From NCBI GenBank assembly GCA_023441055.1, contig JAEZQY010000008.1, positions 1 to 64,000 on the forward strand: a stretch of 64,000 nucleotides of DNA, in the 5' to 3' direction. The notes below the pieces were generated by a model, which was given only the letters and a program-made list of their open reading frames with translations, was not told where the DNA came from and did not search any database. This document shows positions 8,095 to 16,332 of this stretch, piece after piece. Source of the stretch: Bacillota bacterium (GTDB lineage: Bacteria; Bacillota; Bacilli; Paenibacillales; UBA4045). Position 1 is the stretch's first letter. Each line of letters starts with the position of its first letter. A program made the position numbers and the translations under genes.

Positions 8095-9315
8095 CTAGCG
8101 CCTGGGTTTTGGCGCCCATATGCCAAGCTCATCGTCGTAGGACCAGCCAGGCAGAGACAGCCCCATATCACGCTGCTTCCAGCCTGCATGAATACGATCC
8201 TGCACGTCATTCCAGCTTGGAATCCCGCTGACCGCATCAGCTTGCTCTACATTGCAAGCGCCTGTGCCAACTGCCCCCAATGCCATTGCTTCTAGCGTCA
8301 GTCCCTTGACCAGTCCGGCGAGAAACCCTGCAATCGTACAATCTCCCGCGCCTGTTGTGCCCACAACGTTAACCACATAACAAGGTGCGAGCAGCTCGCG
8401 TCCCTGCCAACTTTCCAGTTGCTGTTCTGCCGGCGCGCATTGCCCCATCTCCCGCAGACGCGCAGCACTTGCAGTCGTTCGTAAATAAAGACCATGATCG
8501 CCAAGCTTTAATCCGACGATCGCCGCTCCCATGTCGAGTAATTGCTGCGACATGGAGCTTAGCAGGCTGTCGTCTGCCCAGGCGAGCAGCTCCGTCGTAC
8601 CATGACGCTCACAGAGCTCGTGATATTTCTTCGGCCGGAGCATATAGAGGATTTCCTCGAAGCTCGGAAGGAACACATCTACATAAGGCAGTACCCGTTG
8701 CAGGATGCTCTGCCAATCGGCTTGACCAGCTGGCGTGTTCGGGTCAGGCCGTGCCATATCTAATGAAACCGTCAAGCCCTGCGCTTTCACACTAGACAAT
8801 AGGCGCTCCAGCTCTTCGCCATCCTGCTCATACATCCTGCGCATCAGAGGCGGATACCCGAAGTGGAACAGCTTTGAGCCTAGCAGAGCTTCAAGCGGTA
8901 CATCCTCTGCGGTGAATGTATCATTCGCTCCTGTACAGTGAAGGAAGATGCGATCCACTCCCGGCGGGCTGATGACAAGCGTATAGGAGCTGTTCTCACC
9001 ATGCGCGATGATCATCCCTTCAGAGAGGGCAGGTCCATAGCCGCTAAGCACATCCAGGATAGCATCCCCGAACAGGTCATTGCCAATCTTCCCCATCAGC
9101 TTGACGGGCAGCCCTAGCCGATGCAGAGCCAGTCCGGTATTGGACACCGCGCCTCCTGTAGACAGGCTGGCAGGCCCGATATCAATTAGCTTGCCCGGAG
9201 CAAGCAGCTCTCCAAGCCCTTGCCCGCGGCTTCCCTCGCGAATTGTCGGAATGACATCCAGACATATATGTCCCGCTACTATAATCTCTGGATGATCCAT
9301 ATCTCGGCTGTTCAC
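8095..9315 (-). CDS. PfkB-family carbohydrate kinase
   Basis: The 406-residue protein belongs to the ribokinase/PfkB family. GGAVSNTGLALHRLG is the N-terminal sugar-binding motif, and VGTTGAGDCTIAGFLAG holds the anion hole and catalytic aspartate. Most family members have about 300-340 residues, so this one has extra sequence, including a 30-residue tail. It should phosphorylate the ketose made by the neighbouring isomerase. The start is uncertain: a GTG at 9315 (MNSRDMDHP) or ATG at 9300 (MDHPEIIVAGH), neither with a strong ribosome site. Only 2 bases separate the GTG from the preceding gene's stop codon. Confidence 0.85.
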   Translation of the reverse strand: MNSRDMDHPEIIVAGHICLDVIPTIREGSRGQGLGELLAPGKLIDIGPASLSTGGAVSNTGLALHRLGLPVKLMGKIGNDLFGDAILDVLSGYGPALSEGMIIAHGENSSYTLVISPPGVDRIFLHCTGANDTFTAEDVPLEALLGSKLFHFGYPPLMRRMYEQDGEELERLLSSVKAQGLTVSLDMARPDPNTPAGQADWQSILQRVLPYVDVFLPSFEEILYMLRPKKYHELCERHGTTELLAWADDSLLSSMSQQLLDMGAAIVGLKLGDHGLYLRTTASAARLREMGQCAPAEQQLESWQGRELLAPCYVVNVVGTTGAGDCTIAGFLAGLVKGLTLEAMALGAVGTGACNVEQADAVSGIPSWNDVQDRIHAGWKQRDMGLSLPGWSYDDELGIWAPKPRR

Positions 9316-9317
9316 CC

Positions 9318-10478
9318 CTAGCGCCCCCAGTCTACTGCTATTGTTCCGCCTGTCTTCTCAGATTCTAAAGCCGCTGTAAACAAACAATGGCTGTCTGCCG
9401 CTTCCTCTGGCAAAGCGCATGTGAACGGCTGTGACATTCCCTCCCGTCCATGAACAATTTCGTCACAGAACGCGGCCCACATCTGCAGAATCGAATCCGA
9501 GAACCCAAACTCAAAAATACCGCCTGTAATTGTATCATAAGCCGATTTGTACGGCGCATCAACGACATGCCATGCTTGCTGGCCGCCTGGTTGATAAGGA
9601 AGTGAGGACACCTGCTTCGGGTTTTTGGTCGTAAACTCCGCGGACATGTCCGTGCCTTGAATTCGAATAAACCATGTATTTGCATGACCCGGTGCAATTC
9701 GCTTCGTCGACAGCACCATTGGGAATTGCTGTGTATCTGTCTTCACATCACACGCGAGTATCGCATTATCCCATGTTTCGCAAGGCGACATGCCGCCCTT
9801 TCCGTCTGGACGTTCCTCTACAATCTTAGATAACAGCGCTCGAACGCGGTCTGGCTTCCAGCCGAATCGAAGCGGCAGATGCAGCACATGCAAGCCAAGA
9901 TCGCCCATGCAGCCATATTCGCCATTGGTTGCAATACGTCTCTTCCAATTAATCGGTTTCATAGGATCAAGGTCGCTGGAATGCCAGAACCCTGCTTCTA
10001 CTTCAATGATTCTGCCGAACTTCCCTTCATTCACCCACTGTACAATTTGCTGCGCGCCTGGGAAAAATGGAAATTCGGAGGAGCTTCGCACGACGACCTC
10101 TGGGTTATCCTGAATGGCGGCCATAATGGCAGCATTCGCCTTGCGATCAATCCCGAATGGCTTCTCACCAAGCAGATGCTTGCCTGCGCGAATAATATCG
10201 AGATAGATTTGTTCATGCAGATTATGTGGAACCGCACAGTAGACGGCCTCAACCGAAGGATCAGCCAGCAATTCTCTGTAGTCCGTATACGACTGCTTGA
10301 CGCTGGGAACATGATCTTCGAACCACTTCGCAGCTGCAGGATTGGCATCGCATACAGCAACAATACGAGGTTCGAAGTCCACACCAGTTAGATGACACCA
10401 ACGCGCTGCCGCGCTCGCAAATTCCTTGCCCATCAGTCCACAGCCAATAACTCCGAATGAAAGGATTCTTCTAGCCAT
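9318..10478 (-). CDS. Gfo/Idh/MocA-family oxidoreductase (sugar operon)
   Basis: This 386-residue NAD(P)-dependent dehydrogenase has an N-terminal nucleotide-binding motif, GVIGCGLMGKEFA. It also has GEKPFGID, whose lysine is the usual catalytic residue. The C-terminal substrate domain includes GDLGLHVLHLPLRFG, where the paired histidine of the family occurs. The family oxidises or reduces sugar and inositol hydroxyls. The start codon overlaps the aldolase stop by one base (TAATG), so the two are translationally coupled. In this operon it may act on the aldose before isomerisation or on a product of aldol cleavage. Confidence 0.88.
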   Translation of the reverse strand: MARRILSFGVIGCGLMGKEFASAAARWCHLTGVDFEPRIVAVCDANPAAAKWFEDHVPSVKQSYTDYRELLADPSVEAVYCAVPHNLHEQIYLDIIRAGKHLLGEKPFGIDRKANAAIMAAIQDNPEVVVRSSSEFPFFPGAQQIVQWVNEGKFGRIIEVEAGFWHSSDLDPMKPINWKRRIATNGEYGCMGDLGLHVLHLPLRFGWKPDRVRALLSKIVEERPDGKGGMSPCETWDNAILACDVKTDTQQFPMVLSTKRIAPGHANTWFIRIQGTDMSAEFTTKNPKQVSSLPYQPGGQQAWHVVDAPYKSAYDTITGGIFEFGFSDSILQMWAAFCDEIVHGREGMSQPFTCALPEEAADSHCLFTAALESEKTGGTIAVDWGR

Positions 10479-11320
10479 TACAATTGATCTCCTTTCAGAA
10501 TAGCCAATGCTTGGTCTGCTGTTGCTCCCTCATGAACAACACACATCAGTGCAGAGGTCATTCCCGCAGGATTCGGATGCTGGACAACATTACGTCCGTA
10601 AACAATACCTGATGCGCCCTGCTTCATCAGTTCAACCGTACGGCTGATAATTTCCTCGTCGCTCGCGCGTCCGCCGCCTCGCACCAATACCGGGATACCG
10701 CTGGCAGCTTCAATTACGCGATGATACTCCGTTACATCATCACTAGGATCAGCCTTAATCACATCTGCTCCCAGCTCAACGCCCTGGCGAACTAACGGCA
10801 TGATCTTGCGGATGTCACCGTCTACCATATAGCCGCCCTTCTCTTCATTCGGCAGCATAACAAGCGGCTCTACCATCAGCGGCATGCCGTACTTCTCACA
10901 CTCCGTCTTCAAAATCGTAATATTGCGCACACACTGGTGGTGGAGCTCAGGCTGATTTGGAAGCAGCAGCAAATTCACACACACAGCTACCGCATCCAAA
11001 CGAACCGCATGCTCAATCGCGCAATCAACCAGCTCACTGAACAGAAACGTCGGCAGCACATTGCCATAGATATTAGCCGCATCTGTTCTGAGCACTAAGC
11101 CTGGCTTCTGCTTGCCCGGAATTTCCTGCAGATGTCTCGCCTGCCCGACGCTCAGTTGAATACAATCCGGACCTGCTTGGACAACCGTTTCAACTGCGCG
11201 CTTCATATTCTCGATACCGGATAGGAATGAGAACTCGTTGAAGAATCCATGATCAATAGCAACATCAAAGCATTTCCCTTGGGCGCTGAACATCCGATTC
11301 AATCTGACCTTCGTAGACAT
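10478..11320 (-). CDS. class I DeoC/FbaB/LsrF-type aldolase
   Basis: The 280-residue TIM-barrel protein has CFDVAIDHGFF near 17-27, GADVIKADPSDD (Schiff-base lysine, residue 189) and VRGGGRASDEE, the phosphate-binding loop. This is the pattern of metal-independent DhnA/FbaB/LsrF-type aldolases. It is the first gene of the six-gene operon and should cleave the phosphorylated ketose into two smaller carbonyl compounds. The ATG at 11320 follows AAGGAGAGG. The start codon itself lies in one arm of a perfect 11-bp inverted repeat. Substrate specificity is unknown. Confidence 0.83.
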   Translation of the reverse strand: MSTKVRLNRMFSAQGKCFDVAIDHGFFNEFSFLSGIENMKRAVETVVQAGPDCIQLSVGQARHLQEIPGKQKPGLVLRTDAANIYGNVLPTFLFSELVDCAIEHAVRLDAVAVCVNLLLLPNQPELHHQCVRNITILKTECEKYGMPLMVEPLVMLPNEEKGGYMVDGDIRKIMPLVRQGVELGADVIKADPSDDVTEYHRVIEAASGIPVLVRGGGRASDEEIISRTVELMKQGASGIVYGRNVVQHPNPAGMTSALMCVVHEGATADQALAILKGDQL

Positions 11321-11367
11321 GTTAGAAACCTCTCCTTGTATGATATGATTTTGTTCGTTTCTAACAT
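11319..11367. promoter_or_regulatory. perfect 11-bp inverted repeat over the operon leader and start codon
   Basis: On the minus strand, ATGTTAGAAAC (11367-11357) and GTTTCTAACAT (11329-11319) are perfect inverse copies with 27 bases between. The second arm contains the AT of the aldolase start codon, and the intervening DNA holds the ribosome site. It could be a pair of DeoR operator half-sites or an mRNA hairpin that hides the start codon. A candidate -10, TATATT, lies just upstream. Confidence 0.75.
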
Positions 11368-11421
11368 TAGAATATATTAAATAAACATTAAAGTCTATAG
11401 TATAGATTAACTTATCATAAT

Positions 11422-11451
11422 AAAGAACACATCTGCCCCGATGTGTTCTTT
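11422..11451 (-). terminator. terminator of the VOC gene
   Basis: AAAGAACACATC (11422-11433) and GATGTGTTCTTT (11440-11451) form a perfect 12-bp stem with a 6-base loop. It lies 27 bases after the stop of the minus-strand VOC gene. Its A/T-rich arms could also stop plus-strand transcripts. Confidence 0.8.
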
Positions 11452-11478
11452 TATCACGTATTCCATTCTAAATTCATC

Positions 11479-11991
11479 CTACATGCTCTTACTCCATTCT
11501 TTCACCCTGCGGAAACTCTCTTCCTCTGGAATATCTTCCACGCGTGTCATGATTGACCATCGGATGCCGAACGGGTCGAGTATACTGCAATAGCGATCAC
11601 CGGAAACAAAGTTCATCGGCTGCTCCCTGACAGTCGCGCCGTTTGCAATGGCCAGGGCGTATGTATGATCTACGTCGGGGACGTACACGCCCATCGAATA
11701 ACAAGCATTCCCTTCGCCCGGAGGCAGAACCAGCCCATACGCAGGGTTAGCTGCGCCAAGCTGCAGGTAGCCGTGACCGAAATCTAGATCGGCATGAATG
11801 ATCATCGGGCTGCCGATCTCCCCAATATCGGTTACGCTCTTCGCCTTCGCCCCGAATACGGCTTCATAGAAAGCAATTGCTGCTGTCGGATCACGCACGA
11901 CAACAAATGGCGTAATGCCCGTATAGCCATTGGGCGTTCCATTCGTCGTGTAGGTCCCCGTTACACCCGTTTTATTTTCGAGATTATCCAT
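11479..11991 (-). CDS. VOC-family (glyoxalase-like) protein
   Basis: This 170-residue protein has one VOC module. GITPFVVVRDPTAAIAFYEAVFGA begins the first beta-alpha-beta-beta-beta unit and FGHGYLQLGA closes it. YVPDVDHTYALAIANGATV and DPFGIRWSIMTR make up the second. The last motif is typical of PhnB-like VOC proteins. The ATG at 11991 follows GGAGGAAGG. It is divergent from an AraC-type regulator at 12135, which may control it. Substrate unknown. Confidence 0.8.
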   Translation of the reverse strand: MDNLENKTGVTGTYTTNGTPNGYTGITPFVVVRDPTAAIAFYEAVFGAKAKSVTDIGEIGSPMIIHADLDFGHGYLQLGAANPAYGLVLPPGEGNACYSMGVYVPDVDHTYALAIANGATVREQPMNFVSGDRYCSILDPFGIRWSIMTRVEDIPEEESFRRVKEWSKSM

Positions 11992-12134
11992 GTTCCTTCC
12001 TCCGATTCGTTCGAAAATTTCGCTGTTACGCGAGATATTGTCAATCTATCCTCCATCTGCTAGTCTTCATTATAGTGTCTCCGAATGGGACGTGTATTGT
12101 AAAAAGACGACAATATCGCAAGCGAGGAGTATAC

Positions 12135-12953
12135 ATGAAACGATCGGACAGCACGTCAACACGCGGCATCCTGCATGCGTCAGCTGGTCAGCAGAAATTT
12201 GCCTTGTCCCGATTCGATCCAGGACCTCGGCTGAGGCCGTTCATCGAGCATTACTGGGCGATACGCTATGATCTGGGCGCTGAAACCCCATATACGCAAA
12301 CGGTCTTATCGTATCCCAACATCAATCTCGCCTTCGAGCAGGATCACAGCGGGCGCCATGCGTCAGTGTATGGTGTTCCTCGTCGGCTGTTCGTACAGGA
12401 GCTCCGCGGCTCGGGGAAAGTGCTTGGTGTTAAATTTCGTGTTGGCGGCTTCTACCCCTTCTGGAATCGAGACGTCGCCTTGTTATTCGGAACCCGAATG
12501 GCTGCCAACGAAGTATTCGGCCTAGAAGCCGATGATTGGCTGAGCACCGTGCTCGACGCAGGAGACGATGCTGCGATGGCCGAGCAAGCAGAGCGCGCGC
12601 TGCTGACTCAGCTGCCTAGTATAGATGATCAAGCCGAACTTGCGGCTAGTCTGGTTCACGAGACGATGAACAATAGAGCCATTATCAGGGTCGAGCAACT
12701 GTGCGAACATAGCGGGATGTCGGTCCGACAATTGCAGCGTCTATTCCGCAAGTATGTCGGTGTCACGCCGAAGTGGGTCATCAAACAATTCCGATTGCAA
12801 GAAGCGGCGCAGCATCTTGAGCAAGATGAATCTGCACATTGGGCCGAACTGGCTGTGCAGCTGGGGTATTTTGATCAGGCGCACTTTATTAAGGATTTCA
12901 AGTCGGTCCTCGGCCAATCACCAACAGCGTACCGTAACCGCTCTAACCTGTAG
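12135..12953 (+). CDS. AraC-family transcriptional regulator
   Basis: The 272-residue regulator has an N-terminal effector region with RPFIEHYWAIRYDL and VLGVKFRVGGFYPFW, seen in AraC proteins with a DUF6597-like N terminus. The C-terminal AraC DNA-binding domain includes VEQLCEHSGMSVRQLQRLFR and LAVQLGYFDQAHFIKDFK. The start at 12135 is chosen because GCGAGGAG lies 5 bases upstream. It is divergent from the VOC gene, and the pair may be a regulator-target unit. The effector is unknown. Confidence 0.85.
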   Translation: MKRSDSTSTRGILHASAGQQKFALSRFDPGPRLRPFIEHYWAIRYDLGAETPYTQTVLSYPNINLAFEQDHSGRHASVYGVPRRLFVQELRGSGKVLGVKFRVGGFYPFWNRDVALLFGTRMAANEVFGLEADDWLSTVLDAGDDAAMAEQAERALLTQLPSIDDQAELAASLVHETMNNRAIIRVEQLCEHSGMSVRQLQRLFRKYVGVTPKWVIKQFRLQEAAQHLEQDESAHWAELAVQLGYFDQAHFIKDFKSVLGQSPTAYRNRSNL

Positions 12954-13038
12954 CACATTCAAGCCCACTTCCTCTGGTCATCCCATTGCATAAAATTTAC
13001 CTTCATGTGCCAAGGTATATGGAGCGGAGGGATGGATC

Positions 13039-13464
13039 ATGAATCGCAATCTATGGTCGGGTTTATTATTCGGGATAGGCATTGTCGCTTTTATCGATGA
13101 GACTGTCTTCCATCAATTGCTGCATTGGCACCACTTCTATGATAAGTCTACAACCGCTGTCGGATTAATTTCTGATGGCTTATTTCACGCATTCAGCTGG
13201 TTTGCGACCATTGGGGGACTGTTCCTATTCGCAGATCTTCGACGTCGCAATGACTTGCAGCTAAAGCGATGGTGGGGAGGGTTGCTGCTGGGGGCAGGCG
13301 CATTTCAGTTATACGATGGCATCATCCAGCACAAGCTCATGCGCCTTCATCAGATTCGCTATGTCGAGCATGTGATCATCTATGATGTAGTCTGGAACAT
13401 ACTGGCCGGAGTCATGCTCATCATAGGCCTCGTACTCATTAACAATAAGAGGCGTACAGCATGA
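13039..13464 (+). CDS. DUF2243 membrane protein
   Basis: This 141-residue membrane protein has four hydrophobic segments. The family signature is in the first half: GIVAFIDETVFHQLLHWHHFYD, followed by GLFHAFSWFATIGGLFLFADLRRR. The many histidines near the first two segments suggest metal or haem binding, though the family function is unknown. GGAGGGATGGATC precedes the ATG. Its last four bases overlap the ctaG start (ATGA), so the two proteins are made together and may act in one complex or process. Confidence 0.85.
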   Translation: MNRNLWSGLLFGIGIVAFIDETVFHQLLHWHHFYDKSTTAVGLISDGLFHAFSWFATIGGLFLFADLRRRNDLQLKRWWGGLLLGAGAFQLYDGIIQHKLMRLHQIRYVEHVIIYDVVWNILAGVMLIIGLVLINNKRRTA

Positions 13465-14249
13465 ATCATACTCCCATGGCTCACTTGACTGATGCCGAAC
13501 CTTATATCGTACTAGCTGTTATCTTCGCCTTAGTGACGTATCTGTGGGTCGCTATTGCAACGAATCATCGCGGGCAGCTTCGCAGATGGCCCTTATATCG
13601 CTACGGGTGCTGGTTTATTGGACTTGGATGTGCAGCGACAGCCGTAGTTGGTCCCCTAGCAAACCGCGCCCATACAGATTTCGCAGCGCATATGACAGGC
13701 CATCTGCTATTGGGGATGCTGGCCCCCATCCTGCTCGTATTCGCTGCGCCTATGACACTTCTCTTACGGACGCTGCGAGTAGCTGATGCGCGCCGTTTAT
13801 CACGCTTGTTGCATCGCTATCCCCTGCGCTTCATTAGTCACCCGATTGTCGCGGCTGCGCTCAATATTGGGGGACTCTGGCTCCTATATACATCCGAATT
13901 ATATATGGCAATGCAACATAACGTATGGTTGCACCTCATCATCCATTTTCACTTATTCAGTGCGGGCTATCTATTCACTGCATCTATGATTTACATCGAT
14001 CCGGTTGCCCATCGATTCAGCTTCCCTTATCGCGCTGCGGTGTTCGTGATTGCGCTAGCTGGTCATGGCATCTTAACGAAGTACATCTATGCCTTCCCGC
14101 CTGTTGGTGTCGCCAGATCAGATGCCGAGCTAGGTGCGATGCTGATGTATTATGGCGGAGACGGGATTGAAGTGATCCTGATTATTGTCCTGTGCTTGCA
14201 CTGGTACAAAGCCACTAGACCGCCTAGACCGACAGTAAGGCCTATATAG
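13461..14249 (+). CDS. ctaG: CtaG-like cytochrome oxidase assembly protein
   Basis: The 262-residue protein has about seven membrane helices and matches the CtaG (caa3-type) family. These proteins are needed for assembly of cytochrome c oxidase, probably at a copper-delivery step. Family features include AAHMTGHLLLGMLAPILLVFAAPMTLLLRTL, the histidine-rich HLIIHFHLFSAGYLF and VIALAGHGILTKYIY. No oxidase subunit genes lie nearby, so this is a stand-alone copy next to DUF2243. It converges with the aminotransferase gene and the two ends overlap by 8 bases. Confidence 0.85.
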   Translation: MNHTPMAHLTDAEPYIVLAVIFALVTYLWVAIATNHRGQLRRWPLYRYGCWFIGLGCAATAVVGPLANRAHTDFAAHMTGHLLLGMLAPILLVFAAPMTLLLRTLRVADARRLSRLLHRYPLRFISHPIVAAALNIGGLWLLYTSELYMAMQHNVWLHLIIHFHLFSAGYLFTASMIYIDPVAHRFSFPYRAAVFVIALAGHGILTKYIYAFPPVGVARSDAELGAMLMYYGGDGIEVILIIVLCLHWYKATRPPRPTVRPI

Positions 14250-15432
14250 ATGTACTCTCTTGCGCATGCAGCCACTCGCCAATTGTTCTAGCCGCTTCCT
14301 CCAGGATGGACTCCTCCTGAACGAGCGCAATTCTGATATAACCTTCGCCTTCCGTTCCGAATGCATCCCCTGGGATAACCACAACACCGGTGTCTAATAA
14401 GAGCGTTCTCGCGAAATTTCGACTAGACCACCCTTCTGGTATAGGCGCCCAGATGAACATCGTAGCTGCTGGCGCAGGAATCCTCCACCCATAGTGCGCT
14501 AACCGCTCCAAGAACATATCTCTTCGGCGCGTATAGATAGGAGCTACCGTACTGCCTTCCTCCCTCATATCCTCTTCCAGCGCGACAATGCCCGCTTCTT
14601 GAACTGCGCGGAACACACCATAATCGATGTTGCCCTTCAGTCTTCTCAGCGCCTGCACAGCCTCACTATTGCCTGCCAAGAATCCAATTCTGCAGCCTGC
14701 CATGTTAAAGCTCTTAGACAGCGAGTGAAATTCAACCGCTATATCCTTAGCCCCTGGGACAGCTAGTATGCTAGGCGGCCGAAAGCCATCGAATGCCATC
14801 TCACAGTACGCAAGATCATGCACAATCAACAGATCATGCTGACGACCAAAAGCGACGACCTCCTCGAAGAAGGATAGCTCCGCTACTGCGGCAAGCGGAT
14901 TGCTGGGATAATTGATCAACAGAAACTTCGCTTGTCGCGCAATGTGATCAGGAATCAAATCGAAGCGCGGCAGGAAGGCATGGTCACTTGTTAGCGGCAT
15001 ATAATACGGTTCAACGCCTGCCAGTGCGAGTCCGCCGGAATAGATGGGATAGCCTGGGTCAGGAACCAATGCCACATCCCCCGGATCACAGATCGCCAAT
15101 GCCAGATGCGCTAACCCATCCTGTGTTCCCATCAGCGTTAGCAGCTCCTCTTCGGGATCCACTTCAACACCGAACCGCCAATTCAACCACTCCGCGGCCT
15201 TATTACGAAATTCGATGCTCCCCTCCGAGGAGGGATATTGATAATTGCTATCTATCTGAATCGCTTGCTGAAGGGCATGGACAACTGCAGGTGAGGGCGG
15301 CAAGTCCGGGCTGCCAATTCCAAGGTCAATAATCGTTCTTGCTCTTGACCTCGCCTCCAGCTTCCATTGCTCCACTTCAGTGAATATAGCCGAACCCATT
15401 TGTTCGATTCGTCTGCTCTCTATACGCTTCAT
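14242..15432 (-). CDS. PLP-dependent class I/II aminotransferase
   Basis: The 396-residue enzyme of fold type I shows the usual order: DLGIGSPDLPPSP near 37, YQYPSSEG near 74, INYPSNPLAAVAE near 173 and HDLAYCEMAFDG. The PLP-lysine motif SLSKSFNMAGCRIGF sits near 237. The overall pattern is closest to the LL-diaminopimelate / MalY-PatA-like aminotransferases. The C terminus has the substrate-binding arginine in EGYIRIAL. ATG at 15432 follows GGGGTGCAGGA. It stands alone on the minus strand, so the physiological amino acid cannot be inferred from neighbours. Confidence 0.85.
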   Translation of the reverse strand: MKRIESRRIEQMGSAIFTEVEQWKLEARSRARTIIDLGIGSPDLPPSPAVVHALQQAIQIDSNYQYPSSEGSIEFRNKAAEWLNWRFGVEVDPEEELLTLMGTQDGLAHLALAICDPGDVALVPDPGYPIYSGGLALAGVEPYYMPLTSDHAFLPRFDLIPDHIARQAKFLLINYPSNPLAAVAELSFFEEVVAFGRQHDLLIVHDLAYCEMAFDGFRPPSILAVPGAKDIAVEFHSLSKSFNMAGCRIGFLAGNSEAVQALRRLKGNIDYGVFRAVQEAGIVALEEDMREEGSTVAPIYTRRRDMFLERLAHYGWRIPAPAATMFIWAPIPEGWSSRNFARTLLLDTGVVVIPGDAFGTEGEGYIRIALVQEESILEEAARTIGEWLHAQESTSI

Positions 15433-15489
15433 TCCTGCACCCCAATTTCATAATTCTAATATTTAGGTCCCACCAAAGCCACTATAGGC

Positions 15490-15495
15490 TATAAT
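15490..15495 (+). promoter_or_regulatory. candidate -10 box for the LuxR response regulator
   Basis: A consensus TATAAT lies 41 bases before the ATG at 15536. No good -35 is present at the right distance, so an activator may be needed or the element may be accidental. Confidence 0.4.
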
Positions 15496-15535
15496 AGAAG
15501 CAAGATCAATTTCTGGATGGGAATGAGGTACTCGT

Positions 15536-16210
15536 ATGATTCGCGTTCTCATAGCCGATGATCACGCCTTAATTCGTGACGGCCTGCAGACGATCATCGA
15601 TCTGCAAGAAGATATGGAAGTCGTTGGTGTCGCCGAGAATGGACAGCACGCTTATGACGCGATAGCCGCGACGAAGCCTGATGTCGTATTGATGGATATT
15701 CAGATGCCGGTTATGAATGGCATTACAAGCACCCGACGAATTAAGCAAGATTACCCCGATATCGTTGTTATTATCCTAACCACATTCTCGGAGGATGAAT
15801 ATATTATCGATGGGCTAGTCGGTGGCGCAAGCGGCTTCTTATTGAAAAACTTACCTGCCGCCAAAATCGTTGAAGCCATTCGCGATGCCTTAAAAGGTCA
15901 TCTGATGCTTCCTAACGAAGTCGCTGCCAAATTGTCTGCTAGACTTGCCTACTTGTCACAATCCTCTGCCTCCGCCTTGCCATCTACGCCTATCCAACAT
16001 GATAAAATTGAATTTACAGAACGAGAGACACAGGTCATTCATCTCATGATTGATGGCAAGAACAATCGCGAAATTGCCGAAATTCTGTTCATCAGTGAGG
16101 GGACCGCCAAAAATTACATTACGATCATCTATCAAAAAATAGGGACAAACGATCGAACAAAAGCAGTGCTTTTATTAAAAGACATGTTATTGGACGAGCC
16201 GTTCATTTGA
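15536..16210 (+). CDS. NarL/LuxR-family response regulator
   Basis: The 224-residue regulator has a receiver domain with the acidic pair Asp8-Asp9, the phosphoacceptor Asp54 (VVLMDIQMP) and a conserved lysine in FLLKNLP. The C-terminal LuxR helix-turn-helix covers about 160-215 (FTERETQVIHLMIDGKNNRE, then GTAKNYITIIYQKI). GAGGT lies 6 bases before the ATG. It precedes its likely partner kinase at 16333, an inverted order with a 122-base gap holding a perfect palindrome. The target genes are unknown. Confidence 0.9.
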   Translation: MIRVLIADDHALIRDGLQTIIDLQEDMEVVGVAENGQHAYDAIAATKPDVVLMDIQMPVMNGITSTRRIKQDYPDIVVIILTTFSEDEYIIDGLVGGASGFLLKNLPAAKIVEAIRDALKGHLMLPNEVAAKLSARLAYLSQSSASALPSTPIQHDKIEFTERETQVIHLMIDGKNNREIAEILFISEGTAKNYITIIYQKIGTNDRTKAVLLLKDMLLDEPFI

Positions 16211-16222
16211 AATCAGTATGAC

Positions 16223-16252
16223 TTATGACTGTGGTCATGGTTACAGTCATAA
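16223..16252. repeat. perfect 10-bp inverted repeat between regulator and kinase
   Basis: TTATGACTGT and ACAGTCATAA flank a 10-base loop, 13 bases after the response regulator stop. No T tract follows, so it is a weak candidate for a terminator. It may be an operator for the kinase gene or an mRNA processing hairpin that sets unequal amounts of the two proteins. Confidence 0.75.
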
Positions 16253-16332
16253 ATCTCTAAAATCAACTAGTCAGAATGAGATTACTAGGCCACAATAGGG
16301 ATATTGCGATTTACTAGATTAGGGGTGTCGGA

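Noticed and set aside
9879..10391. 170-codon plus-strand frame inside the Gfo/Idh gene
   Set aside because: It is a shadow of a clear dehydrogenase with motifs on the minus strand, and no domain was recognised in it.
5608..11320. Assigning the sugar operon as sulfoquinovose degradation
   Set aside because: The steps are analogous, but no sulfoquinovosidase, sulfo-specific reductase or sulfonate exporter was seen, and the isomerase is lyxose-isomerase-like.
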